DNA of 64,000 nucleotides from Patella vulgata (taxonomy: Eukaryota; Mollusca; Gastropoda; Patellidae), in assembly GCF_932274485.2 (NCBI RefSeq), contig NC_065883.2, positions 66,941,210 to 67,005,209 of the forward strand, written 5' to 3'. A model generated the notes under the pieces. The model saw only the letters and a list, made by a program, of their open reading frames with translations. It did not search any database and was not told the DNA's origin. The translations under genes and the position numbers were made by a program. Shown one piece after another: positions 13,101-27,500 of this stretch; position 1 is the stretch's first letter, and every line of letters begins with the position of its first letter.

Positions 13101-16100
13101 AGTAAACAGAGAAACATACATATATTTATTTGATGACTGACAATTTCATGAAATCAGAGAATGCATCAAATGCATCAGTTGATCGAATGAAATGAAAGGA
13201 GGTTTAATTATTAATTAATATAATATCCTACTTTTCTGCACCAACCAGGCTAGTAAACCCAGAAATACGCCATGCAGTGTGCTGTGAGGCACATTTTACC
13301 TGGGCAGCAGCGTTTCCGTCTATTCTTTGAAAGTAAATGAAATGAGATCTAACGTCCTACTTTTCTGCTCCGCTAATGAAGATGGGCATACACCATGCAG
13401 TGTGCTATGATAAGGGAAATTTTGCCCAGACAGCTACGCTACGGCCTGCTCTTATATCGAATTCCAACAGTCAAAGGATCTTTTACATGCATGGCAATAC
13501 ATTTATGTACACATGACCTCAGTTTTTCATCCCATCTGAATGACTAGACAGCTGTCCTTGTCAGGCCCTCCATCCTGCACCACTGACAAGGTGAAACCAT
13601 GCTGGTAAATCCTGATGAACTTTCTCGTTGAATACCGGGAACCAGGAGCAAGCTAACTACCTCCAGGCTAGCGAGCCAGCATCTTACTCACTTAGCTACC
13701 ATGGATTGCCCGATTGTTATTTGTCAAACTTAAAATGCCAATGGTTCATATACATGCCTGGCAACGTGTACATAGGGAAGTGGTTATTTGTCCCATCCAA
13801 ATGACTGGACACTTTTCCTTGCCTGGCCTTCCACCCTATACAACTGACAACAGTTTGACCATACGAAGTTACAATCAACAACATATATGCTCTGGTGGCT
13901 CGGTGAGTAGGTCATCGGCTCACTAATCAGTATAGGTCGTGGTTTCAACTTTGGTGTTGGCAGAGAGAGTTCCTCAGGATTTTCCAGTGTTGATTCCCCT
14001 TGTCAGTGATGCAGGACTAAAGGACTGCTCAGGACAAATGTCTAGTAATTCAATACCAATTCCAATGCACGTAACAAGGCATGTAGTACTAAGTAGTTTG
14101 GACTGGATATAAAGCTGAAGGCCTGTTTATACCATTGCCAGTATGTGAAGGATCCCCTGATAGTTGGATATCAAAATAAAATTACACCAAAGGCTGTGTA
14201 TGGTTCCACCTCGTCTCTTGCCACAACGGGTTCCCCTTTATTTCTGTCATATTAATTCTATTGTGAATATCAACCAAGACTTCCAGAACTATTAACATTT
14301 GCTAGAAACCGTTCTCATGGGGTTGACATATAATAATATAATTGGTGAGATATTACTGCCCTCTAATAATTGATTAAGTCCCACATTAAATGGTTTTATG
14401 ATCTGCTAATGAATGAAATAAGGCATAAAGTCAATCATTTGCCCATTGGATGTTGAGTTGTGGCCAGAGATCCATCGTAGATAACCCTGTATTTGGTTAA
14501 ATTGTTATTTGAAGTTTGTAGCATCAAAGATTTACTTACAGGATTTTTTCTGCCAATTGATTCATCACTGTGATTCTTGTTTTTTTGTGGGGTTGTTTGT
14601 AATTTTCTGACATTCTTTACTTATTGGAATTTGATAGGGAATATAAAGAACAATAATTATATCAGTGTGTTGTTGCTAATACCTTTAATGGAATAAGAAA
14701 GAGCAGGGTTTGCAAAAATCATAAATGGAATGTTGAAACTATTTTAAAATTTGTTCAAGAGTTGAGCATTTTGTATAATATTGGGAGTAACAGTTGAGGG
14801 TTTTATTGGATGTTACAGGTTGTGTGTTAGTACTGAATTTATGTTTTTAATACATGTATGACTGATTTTGGATAGTAGAGAGTTTATTGCATCTTATAGA
14901 CTGTGTGTTATTACTGATTATTAGTTTTAAGAGGACTGATTGGGTGGTAATTAATGGATTGTGTGTTATAACTGGATTAATAGTTTTAAGAGGACTGATT
15001 TTGGAGGGTTGAGAGTTTTATGAGATGGTTAATACTCGATTTATATTTTAATACAATTGATTTTGGAGGGTTGATACTTTTATTGTTGGATGGTATTGTA
15101 TGTAATAATTGGATTAGTAGTTTTAAGAGGACTGATTTTTTAGGGTTTTATTTGGTGGTTTAGATTATGTGTTTTAACAGGATTAATAGATTGTTTTATT
15201 GGATGTGTTATAACTAGATTAATAGTTTTAATAGAACTGATTTTGGAGTGTTGAGGGAATTATTGGATGTGTTATAAAATGGATTAATAGTTTTAATAGG
15301 ACTGGTTCTCAAGGGTTGAAAGTTTGATTGGATGTGTTGTAACTGAATCAATAAATTTAATATAACAGATTTTGGAGGGTTTAAGGGGTTTATTGGGCGT
15401 GTTATAAATGGATTAGTAGTTTTAATAAAACAGATTGTTGAGGGTAGAGGGGTTTATTGGATATGTAATAACTGGATTGATAGATCTAATAGGTCAGATT
15501 CTGGAGGGTTATGGGGTTTTATTAAATGTTATACATTGTGTGTAATAACAAGATTAATAGGACTGATGTAGAGGGAAGGGGTTTTATTAAATGTTATACA
15601 TTGTGTGTAGTAACAAGTTTAAAGGACACTGCAGAGGATTGAAGGTTTTATTAGATGTTATACATTGTGTGTAATAACAAGATTAATACATAGAGGACTG
15701 CATGATTTTGAGGGTTTTATTAGATGTTATAGATTGTGTGTAATAACAATGTTAATAGACTGATGTAGAGGGAAGGGGTTTTATTACATGTTATACATTG
15801 TGTGTAATAACAATGTTAATAGACTGATGTAGAGGATTGAAGGTTTTATTAGATGTTATGCATTGTGTGTAATAACAAGATTAATACATAGAGTCCTGCA
15901 TGATATTGAGGGTTTTATTAGATGTTATGCATTGTGTGTAATAACAAAATTAATAGTCATATTTTTAATTGTCATATTTTTAGGAACACAAAATACGTCA
16001 AAAACTAGCAAAATGTTTAAGTGAAAGCATGAAAAATTCTTAAAAAAAGTAATGACCTATGTAAACAGAAATCAGTTTCTATTGGAAACAATTACTGTGT

Positions 16101-19100
16101 TCTGTTAATGTATTTTTCCATTATTAAATGGACTGCACTTGTTATAGATGATGTTAGGCCACAACAATTTGAATTTTTGTTAGTCAGCAACGCGTATTAA
16201 AAGTTGTGCTTCCTACTTCCTATTTCTTAGAGGGGAAAAAAACTGATTTATACAAAAAGTACATTTGGTTGCTGTTTTAAAAAGCTTTTAGTTCCAAAAT
16301 TTGTAAGTTTTGAAATTTTAAGCCAAACATCGTTCATGGGATTCAAAGGACCATCTATCCAGACCCGGAAAGTCTTTAAAAATTGAATTGGTTGGGTCTT
16401 ATTTATCAACCATTGTTCATCTGATTCTAGTGGTTGAATTTATCAAGACCCGGAAAGAACTAAAGCTTAAATTGGTTTGCCCTTTAGTTATGATTTATAG
16501 AACTCTATATATAGAACATCATCTCATTCTTTAAGCATCAATAGAACAACTGTACATATTATTGATTATCATTAGTATTATTAATTATATATTCCTGCTT
16601 TTTATTGTGTATTTACACGTTCAAAAAAGGCGGTAAGCAATCAGAATTGTTGTAAAGCCTATGGCTTGTCATGGCTTGTAGGCTACATGTAGTTCACACC
16701 TTGATTCACTCGTGACATGTTGGATTTTAGTTTTGGCAAATTGTTCATTTACCTTACCTTAATTGCATGCTTCTGTGTTGTTTTTGTTCTATGTTTATAG
16801 TGAGATTGCATTGGTGTGCTGTATTCGTGTACTCTTTGTTCTATGTTATGGTGAGATTGTGTACTTACTGTGTGTTCTACATGGTGAGTTTATTGTCTGT
16901 GAACGAAACAATGATACCAGATGTATTCTTGTAGCGCATGTATGAATGCAGTCAATGTTGTAATGATGTGTCCTCATATCACGAGATAATAAAATATGAC
17001 TTATTTATTGATCATTTTATTGAATAAGAAAACCATGTCATTGCATGATTAGGATTATGATAGAATTGAAATTATTGCTCAAGGTTAGTTTGAGTGGTTG
17101 TAGGAAAACATTTCCTGACGATTGTGTAGTCATCCGCAAATTGGTGTCAAGACATGGAATGAATCTGACAGATCGTCACGTAAATACTGTTGAATGTACA
17201 ATATATTTCACGACAGCATGCAACCTCGATATTACAATATTCATGCATATACTGGATAAGTTTTCGTCTGAAGAACATGTTTCATTCATTTTGGGACAAA
17301 TTTGTTGCAAGTAAAGGAGGTGGTTTGAATCTGTTTATACAAAAATTCAACTGATTTATTTGGATTTGTGTCTAGTTTGATTGTTGAAGAAGTTAACCAA
17401 TAGTGTCCATTTTTACAACAGAATGTGTATTAAGTTAACCAATGGTGTCTGTCTTTACAACTGGTCATATAGTTTGATTGTTAACCAATAGTTTCAGTCT
17501 TTCAACAGATTATAGTTTGATTGTAAACCAATAGTATCAGTCTTTACAACAGGTCATATAGTTTGATTGTTAACCACTAGTGTCAGTCTTTCAACAGATT
17601 ATAGTTTGATTGTAAACCAATATATAGTGTCGGTCTTTACAAGTGATTATATAGTGTTATTGTTAACCAATAGTGACAATCCTTACAACAGATTACATAG
17701 TTTGATTGTCAGCCAGTAGTGTCGGTCTTTACAACCGATTATATAGTGTTATTTTTAATAACCAATTGTGTCCGTCTTTACAACAGACTGTGTAATGAGT
17801 TAACCAATACAACAGGTCCTATAGTTTGATTGTTAACCAATAGTTTCAGTTTTTACAACATATTATACTCTTGTTATTAAGTATGATGAAGGAACAAGTT
17901 AAGCCTCCCGCTACTGTCAGGTTTTACAGTCGATTATAATCTTGTTTCATTTATTAAAGCCCCTGATTGTCATTTTTGAGTTAATCCCTTCTAAACTACA
18001 ATATAATATTATCTTTTAAGCCTAGCGCAGATGATGGAACATATATATGTCGATCAACAAAAACACGGAACAGGTCTTTTGTTTTGTTTTTTTCCCAGAC
18101 GATGAGCATGGTCCCACAGATGAATGAATGTTTAAGCTCAAACAATAAGTCTAGCGCAACATAAACTCACCGCAGACCATAAACTTGATGAACGTATGTT
18201 TTAGCTCGAATAATACACTAATGCCCAATGACATGTATATATTAACATATGTCATTGTTACTGCCATATAAAATCACGTGATTTCAAAATGGCATACATA
18301 TCACATGCCATTTGAATGTATGTTCCGAAATGTTGGGTTTCACTGCAGAGGGTCCAAATATCTAGCCAGTTTCGTTTCACAAACATTTTGTTGAAACATT
18401 TTAATTCATGTTTTTTCTTTTAACTCGCAAACAGTGAACAAATTGATCAGAACAATGTCTTCATGGATGTTCGACTTAAATGTTCCATTGCCTGCATTTA
18501 GCTTAATGGGCCTCTCTTCAATATAATTGAACTCTTGCTGGATTAGTTTTCTTAATTAAATGTTGAATTTTAGTGTGGATTAAGCCATGAAAAATTACAA
18601 CGTTGTCTGAAAAAAAAATGCAGAAGACGAACAGTGGCTTTAATGAATATTTTTCCGATTTTTACGCACGACAGTCATTCAAACTATTTTGCGGATTGAT
18701 CCGAGAATAAATTGTGACAGGATGTAACTTTTATTCGGTCTTTGGCCTCTGACATCTGAAGTCGGCATAAAAAAGGTTATTTCACAATCTATAAGTTCAA
18801 CCGTTTCGACGTGTTCTGGAGTAGGGATGCCTGTCCAATATCATGGGTCTCTCCGGCATCCTTCTTCAGCTAAAGAATCATATTTTAGAAATAAAACCGA
18901 ACATATGTTAGTCCTGAAATTAACTAGTTTGTGTTGAGTGGATGGTGTGGTTGTTTTGTTTTTTGTGAGAGTATGAAGACTGGCTGGTGTAATAATATCT
19001 CGATAGATCTGTGAATAGGTCAAAGTTCAAAACATACTGGCTGTATTTGTTATGACTTACACTACAATAATATATTCAGTGTTATCAATATTTATTGTTA

Positions 19101-21534
19101 TTCATTCTATGATCTCTGTGGATATAGCAGGGCAAATTTTACCGATAAATGCAAATACTACATGGATATATTGCACAATATAGAATATGATAGATCTTTG
19201 ATTTTATGATGAAATCATCAACAAATCTTTGAATAGATCTATGAAATGTCACGCAAACAAACCACTGCTTAGTGTTTGAAATTAAAATACTTAAGCTATC
19301 AAATCTGTGAATTAGATCTGTGGAACCACTTGTAAACTGTTAGGTGTTTCAGATTAATTATTGATATTTGAATCACATAGAAGATAAAAAAAACTTTGGA
19401 TATTGATATTTGAATCACATAGACCATAGAGGATAAAAACATTTGGATATATTATTCTGTAGTCTAGCAGTATAAAGACATGATTTCAATCTAGGTTATA
19501 TGATTTGGATACAGCGTTGGCACTGGCGATGTGAGTTATTCTGTGTAGTGTTTTAACCCTCCAGCACTTGGTACTGGTACATGTAAACATTCACCACCCT
19601 TGTTCCTTGAAAACAAGTTTGAGAAATGTGGTATATTTCATAACGGATCCCTGAACATCCCAAACCTAGAGCGCTGCAAACCGACCGAATCATTTGAATA
19701 ACTCTGTGTATATTGTAAGAACGTATACTCGTTCTTGACAGCACCACAACTATTCATGTGAATTTGTTGGTTCAAGGCACTCTTAACTCTAAAGAATGTA
19801 TACTCGTTCTTGACAGCACCACAGCTGTTCACATGAATTAGTTTGGGTTAAGGCCATCTAACTCTAAAGATGTTTACTCGTTCTTGACAGCACCACAGCT
19901 ATTCATGTGAATTGGTTCGTTTGAGGCGGGCTAACTCTAAAGATGTATACTCGTTCTTGGCAGCACCACAGCTATTCACGTGAATTGGTTGGTTTAAGGC
20001 GCTCTAACTCTAAAGAACATATACTCATTCTTTGCAGCACCACAGCTATTTGTTGGTTTCTAGCTGTATGGGGGATCACGTGGCTTAGTGGGTAAGACGC
20101 TAGCTCGCTAGTCTGGAGGTCAGGTGTTCGATCCCTGCATTGGCCGAGAAAGTTCATCCAGATTTTCCGGCGTGGTTCTCCCTTGTCAGTGATGCAGGAT
20201 GGAGGGGCTGACAAGGAAAGCTGTCTAGTCGTTCGGATGGGACGAAAAACCGAGGTACTGTGTACACATTGGCGTGCACATAAAAGATCCCTTGGCAGTT
20301 GGAATTCGATATAAGAGTAGGCCGTAGTGCCGCTGTCCGGGCACACTGTATGGCGTATGCCCGTCTTCATTAGCCCAGGTTAGGAGCAGAACAGTAGGAC
20401 GTTAAACTCCATTTCATTTCATTTCGAGCTGTATGGGGCAGTCCAGGGGTTAAAGGGTTAACACAAGATTTGAGCAGTCCAAGTGTTAAAGGGTTAATGT
20501 GTTTTGTTGTGCTATGTATATGAACAGATCAGATTTTATGTGATAGATGTAATAAAAGGAAGAGGAAGCTGGGAATATTAAGAAGAGACCACTATGACTT
20601 CTACATAATACATAAAGTTGGATTTAGCAGTTTAAAACCCTAAAAATGTTTTTTAATAAATTTGAAACTTGGTTGCGAGAACTAGGTTAGTTTTCATTCA
20701 TTAGTTAAGATTTGTTTTTTTGTCATGGATAGCTAGGGTGTTTTGTCTGGAATCTAGAAAGATTGGGTGGCTGAATGCATGTGCATGTGACAGAGTCAAA
20801 TGTTCTGGTGTTGTTCCTAGTTGTGTACGTGACAAGGAGTAGGGTTACATCCCTAACCTCATGGATAACTGGACGGTATTGCAAATATTGAAATGAAATG
20901 AAATGGGGATTGTCTAGCGTAGTTTGTTAGCCGAATGCATGCACTTTAGATCATAAGGTCTGTAATTGAGCAGAATGACAAACCTTCAAAGTTTAAAATC
21001 TCAACAACACAATATTTATGTCATTTCGAGACTATTATTATTATTATTTTCCTATTATGATATGGGAGGAGAATTTTGCCTTGACAGAGATGTTTCTAAG
21101 TTTCCACTTAATTTAGTCATCGAATTTCATCTTTCAAGGGCACTTTTATGTACACTTTTTCCACACAGATGGATCCTCATGTCGTCGGATACCCCAGTTT
21201 CAGTTATAAGATATGATTTAAATTGTCTGTTCATAGTATATTTTGGTTTCGATTCCCCAGTTGTACGTGACAAGGAGAAGTGTCACCTGTCCAACTTCAT
21301 GGGTTTTCTTTGGGTCCTCCAGTTTCCTCCCACTGCTAAAGACCCCTACCTGCGGGCGAATTATTGAATAAAATTGAACCATGTGTTAGTCCCAAAATGA
21401 CCCGGTTTGTGTCGAGTGGACGATAAACCCCCATCTCTCTCTCTCACCCTTTAAAGGCCAAGTGAATTATTCAAATAAAATTGAACCATATGATAGTCCT
21501 GAAACGACCTAGTTTGTGTTGTAGACCTTAAACC

Positions 21535-21572
<38 letters not shown>

Positions 21573-24500
21573 GTATAGTTTCTATGGACTAGTAAAAGAC
21601 AGAGTTGCTATGTCTAACTAAGGCTAGTAAATGATTCCATGCTCTATTCACGACCAGTACACACGAGACCCTAATATCAATTTATATTGATTGGAATATT
21701 TTAAATCATGTTTATATTACCCTCAAGGGAGAAGACTATCACATACTTGTGTCGCTAGTCCATGTTAGACCAGTCAGCATTTGAAATTTCCATTATTCAA
21801 TTTCCAGACAAGATTATCCAGTGGGAAAAATCTACAAGACAGTTTGATCAGGGTTAAAAAAGCAAACATTAATTATTAATTGATACTTTAGTTTGTGTCT
21901 GACATGTCTGTGGTGGGTTTCTTATTTCCAGACTTGATCTCAATGGGGTAGATTTAGACATCTTTTCCTCTCTTTTGAATAATTGGACGATTAAATCTTT
22001 GTGAACTGAAGTTAATAAAAAACACATTCTGGTATTATCAAAGTTTGTGTCTGACATGTATGTGACAGGGTCTTATTTCCAGACTTGGATCTCAATGGGG
22101 TAGATTTAGACATCTTTTCATCTCTTTTGAATAATTGGACGATTAAATCTTTGTGAAGTTGAGTTAATAACAAACACATTCTGGTATTTTTTAAGTTCAG
22201 CCATTGCAGATTTTTTATGTTTTTATTCATTATCTAGAGAATCTGAAGTACAAATTTGTTTGTCTTTAATTAGGGTGGTTGATCGAGTGAACACAACTCA
22301 CCCACATTTTCTCAAATAAAAGTTTGGAAACCAGAATAACCTTTCTTTACATTTATCAAAAGCATTGAGAGATCGTATTTGTTCCTGAAGCAAGGACTGC
22401 GAGTTTTACAACATCTGGACGTTGCTAGATTACTTTGCAATTCCCGAACTTTAGCTACATTTTCTCCCTTTACTGCAGACACATGAACAGTGGCGTCCAA
22501 TCAGAAATTGTGACGGTTACGCATTCAAATCAAATAAAGCAACCTCTACAGAAACCTTGACATTGAACAAACCTTGAACTTTGCAACTCGATTATCACAG
22601 GTAGACATTTTAGCTGGAAAGAACAAGACTTGGTATTTGCAATGATCGAGGAATCTGATAGGCTCTAAAGCTGGGTGAATACCCAATTGAAATTAGTGCC
22701 GAAATATGCAGGGTAATACGTAAAGGCCTTGATAAGATATAGAGAGTAAAAGTGATATCAAGCATTCTATTGAAGATGTTGAGAGATAAACACAGGATGT
22801 TATTTAGAGTGCTTAATGTGTTAGAATTAATATTTAGCAATTAGCATGATTAAAGGCTAAATAATAATGGCAAATTATTCAAATTGGAAGTTTAAACTAT
22901 CAGATACTAGATAATAGATAAAATATGACTGACTGAAACCAGAACCCTGGTAAACAATGAATAAAACGTAGAGAGTCTGCAATGACTGACTGTCTCCTTT
23001 AACAAATCTTGCAATGGCTGATCGTCTCCTTTAACAAATTCCTGAATGTCTGACCTACTTGAACAAATTTTACAATAACTGACCTTCTCCCTTTTCAATA
23101 CCTGAATGTCTGACCTCCTGTTATAATCCTGCAATGGATGACATCTCTTCTTTAATAGATTCGGATATGTTTGACCTTCTCCTTTAACAAATTTTGGAAT
23201 GACTGATCTTCTGTAACAAATTCTGCAGTAGTGACCTTCGTCTTTAACCAATTCTTGAATATCTGACCCTCTCCTTTAATAGTTTCTGCAATGACAAACC
23301 TTCTCCTTTAACAAATCCTGCCATGGGTGACCTACTTTGAAGAATTATGCAATGACAGCTAGACCTTCTCCTCTAACAAATCGTGCAATGGCTGACCTCT
23401 TCCCTTAACAAATCGTGCAAAAGCTGACCTCCTCCTTTAACATATCATGCAATGACTGACCTCCTCCTTTAACAAATCCTGCAATTGTTAACTTCCCCTT
23501 TAACAAATCCTACAATGAATGACCTTGTCCTTTAACAAATTCCTGGATGGCTGACCTTCATTGATAGATTGTGCAATGACCGACCTTCTCCTTTAATAAA
23601 TTATGTAATGACCTTTTAATGAATCATGCAGTGATTGACATTCTCCTTTAATTAATCCAGCAAACCAATGGCTAACTTTCTTCTTTTCAAAATCCTGCAA
23701 CGGCTGACCTCCTCCTTTAAACAATCAAAATATGTCGTCAGTATAGAATATCAAAATATCAAAATATGTAATCAGTATAAAATATTGTAAGGGCTTGTAT
23801 TCATAAACTGAGATTTGAGATCATTATATTTCTATGGTCAAACTAACTTTAGCATTTTTAACGTTTAATTTTAGGAAAACCCCAAGATGAGGCAGCACTG
23901 GCTGAGCAAGGGCTGTGCACAACAGAAATCCCAGAAAAAATTGAGGTTGGTGCAGTCAGTGAGGCTGAAAGCGTTGAAGCAGACGATGAAGGAAACATGG
24001 AGGTTGCAGCGGAGGAAGTAGAAGTTTCACCAAATGTAGAAGAAAAAACTGCATTAGTTCCGAGTGCATCTGCTGAAGGGAAACAGGCAGAGCAGAGAAC
24101 ATATGAGAATAAGGCATACCAAGAAGAGAAGTCACCGAGTAAATCTCAGTCTTTTACATCCAGTAACCCCTCTGTCTCTACAGAACGTCTCTCTAATGAT
24201 GTAAGTATTCTGTAAAACATATACCAATATTACCAAACTTCTTCAAGAATTCATTATATAAGTGCTAAGTCTATTTATTGCAGAGGGCATATTTCTGGTG
24301 TCAAATGTTTTTTGAACTATTATCACTGAGAATTAGTAAAGGTGAGATTTGTACGTTTACAGTATAGTTTTCTCGCTTTTTAGTAAATTTCTATGAATAT
24401 CGGTAAAATTCTAATTATGGCAACAAATCTAATACGATCTGTAGGTACGGTGTGTTAATTAACAGGGGTGAGAAATTGACTGAGTGGTGATATAATTATC

Positions 24501-27500
24501 GCTAGGGGTGAAAATCTCGGCGACAGTGCGTTTTCTGTACCGGTGTGTTAATTAACGAACGGGTTAAAAACGACTGACACGGTGTGTATTCTAATTGTTT
24601 GGTGAGTTTTCTCGAAAGCGTGTTATAACTGCACCAAAGGTGTTTTATCAAGGACCAACAGACTTTATCTGACGCGTAGGTGTTAAATCCAATTTACCGT
24701 GCGATTTCTTGTTCAACCGCGTGTTTTACGGCAGATCGGTCTTTATTAAGTGTAGGTCTTTATACATGGATTTATACGTGCTGTAGTTACATTTGTTCGT
24801 TCTTATACGTATTTCATTTCTTGGTGAATACTACGTGTTTTATACTTCGTACCATAGTCGGGCTGCAATTATTTAAATATTTGTCTTTTTTGTGGGTTTA
24901 ATTTGTTTATATATTGTCGTGCGTACCACTGAAGTATAAATGCGTGTGTCTTAAAATCAGTCGCATGCAATATCGTTATTACCGATATCCCGCTAAACCT
25001 TCATTTGATTATCCGATATATTCTAATCTCTATTGATATCAGACGCTCTAATCTGTTTTGAAAGCACGATTATAAACAAAAAATCACGCAATTAATGATA
25101 ACCTGTAAGTTTCGTCACCGTTATATTTTATAAATGTATTTCTTACCTGGGTCGTAAATAGGGCTATCCAAGGAAACAGAATTCCATCACTAGAATAACA
25201 ATAGAAAAATCACATACCATATAACACTAATCATGTCCAACACGTGGAGCTGATCATCGAACATCTTCTGGTATGCTCTGATTCCATCACACTTTGTGTA
25301 ACAAGCTTGTCTTTGCATCCACAATTCCGACCTATGACGATCGCGACCTATGGAAATATGGGTTTTACGAGAACAGCTAAATTTAAACACATCACTTAAT
25401 ATTCCCATCGTTTGCGATTGGATAAAGCACAGGTACCGTGGATTCGGTCTCATCCTTATTATAGAATTTCTACTATCCGGAGAGCACGCTTTTCACACGA
25501 AATATTGCCCTTTGATCTCAGACCCCCTTTGATCTCAGACCGAAAGGCGACACTGTTAATGGATTTGCTGAAATAGTTGGATGGAGTGTGACTCTTTTTA
25601 CCTGTTACACTTAATTCAAGGATGACATACTGTGGTCTATTCAGTGTTGGTCTTATTGCAATGACATAAATGTATGTTTTACTTCTCTATCATCTCATTT
25701 GAAAAAAGCTTGATATTTTATTAACATGTATACAATTTATTTTGTTTCTCATAGGAAATTTCGGTTAGTATCTCAAATGAAAAAAACCCCAGCCCAAGCG
25801 ATTATATTATAATCAGAGAAATGTTCAAACACACAAGTAAAATAGACAAGACAAGCAATACCATTATTTATTATTACATTATTGATAAGCATATGCCTTC
25901 ATATGTTACACGTTTTAATTAAATTGTAACGTATAAATTATCTGCTTTATTTATTTTTTCTTTAATTGGCAGTTGATATGGGCCGAAGCATTCGCTTCTA
26001 TGCGTATTAGCTCTGCTCCAATAATGACATTTTGTGTAATATTAAGGCGATTCAAAAGAAACATGGTCAACAAGTGGAATTTAAGAGTGAGCTAGAAGGC
26101 AATATTCAAAATGGCCGTCAATTCTTTTCGAAGAGAATCAATTATTTTGATAGTTAAACCGTGGCTTCATACGGCATGTAAAATATACCAACATGACTAA
26201 TCGGATATTATTATTTCAAATTGTACTATCACCACTGATGGGAAATGCAAGAATGAATCAAATAGCGACGATTATCGAGTGAGAATAAGGTGGTCCACCA
26301 TTTGCTACATATTATATTACCATCGCTAAAATTCTCTAAAGTGATCGATGAGTATAAGTATAATAGTAAGCATATCTTACAAATAATATCAAAACTGAGT
26401 ATAATTGTAAGCATATCTTACATATAATATCAAAATTTATATCCTATCTGGGATTTCGATTCAGATACCTTCACGGTACTTGAAAACAACAAGAGGGATT
26501 ATGAGATTTAAATACAATGAAATACTAACTATTACATTATTATCATGTCGTACTGAAGTAAGAGGACTAAGTTATTTTTCTACAGTATATTTCAAAACAA
26601 AAAAAATGTTGTATTGGAAATACATGTATGCGAAAATTTGATGCCTTGGGTTGTTCTTCTTCTTCTTGAACTTGTTAAATTATTAAACGTATTTTCAAGT
26701 CACATATTACAACACAAACTGCCATCAGAGCAGGAAGTACGCTTCGCTGAACACCAACTTCGATCACCGTTGAACTAGATGTTATATTACAACTGTTAAT
26801 TGCCAGACTTTATTAGGGGTAATAAATTAATCATTGACCCAGCTCAACAATTTTAGTGAATGTGTTTTATCTTAGTTAAGATTTCGAGAAACAGGGTCCA
26901 ATTACACTTAATTTATCAGAACACAACAATAATTTTCTTGAATGAACCTTGGTTTATTAAAATTCAAAATATGACCCTGTAAATTAATATAGATGTGTTG
27001 TGTATCCTATTTCAAAACCGTAATTTGTCAAACGAACAATTAATTACATCAAAGGTGTATAAGAAATTATTGTTGTTCTGAAATAGTTTTCTTTATCAAA
27101 TTTATTAATTAAGCTGTTAAAACGTCAAATTCTGGACATAATGTGTGTTATGCACGGTTCTAAAAGTTGAAGACTTTTATGACGTGGGACTCAATTTAGT
27201 ATAATATATGGCCAGAAATATTGTAAATGAAGCTATTTAAGTTTAAAACTATGACTTTAGAATACATGTATAGTGAAAATGTTGAAATTGATCACTACAG
27301 CAATAAATTGTTGTTTCAGAATTAACAGATCTTTAACAAATAAATCATGCTATAATACTATTCTAAACCCGTACCCAAGAATAAATATTAAATATTTAGA
27401 TTTCGAAATGTTCACAATTAAACAGAATTAACAATAAAAACAAAATCACAAATTACTACGGCATATTATGAAAATCTTTTCAAATAAAGCGACCGAAATA

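Larger units (their letters stand above)
10887..23874 (+). other. Intron 2 of the Syt14/16-like gene
   Basis: 13 kb, phase 1. Repeats are listed separately. Stretches with nothing recognised: 10890-11450, 12110-12525 (AT-rich), 12880-13185, 14190-14790, 15965-17370, 17880-18800, 18950-19700 (a short duplication of GATATTGATATTTGAATC near 19360-19430), 20440-20750, 21575-21885 and 22200-22965. Confidence 0.85.

Noticed and set aside
19972-20370. 132-codon minus-strand frame
   Set aside because: Antisense reading of a full-length SINE-B and the 73-bp array before it; similar peptides appear at every minus-read SINE-B.
20966-21367. 133-codon plus-strand frame, one of the longest in the window
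   Set aside because: It starts in a SINE-A head, crosses the 266-bp insertion and ends in SINE-A body; no domain or splice context.
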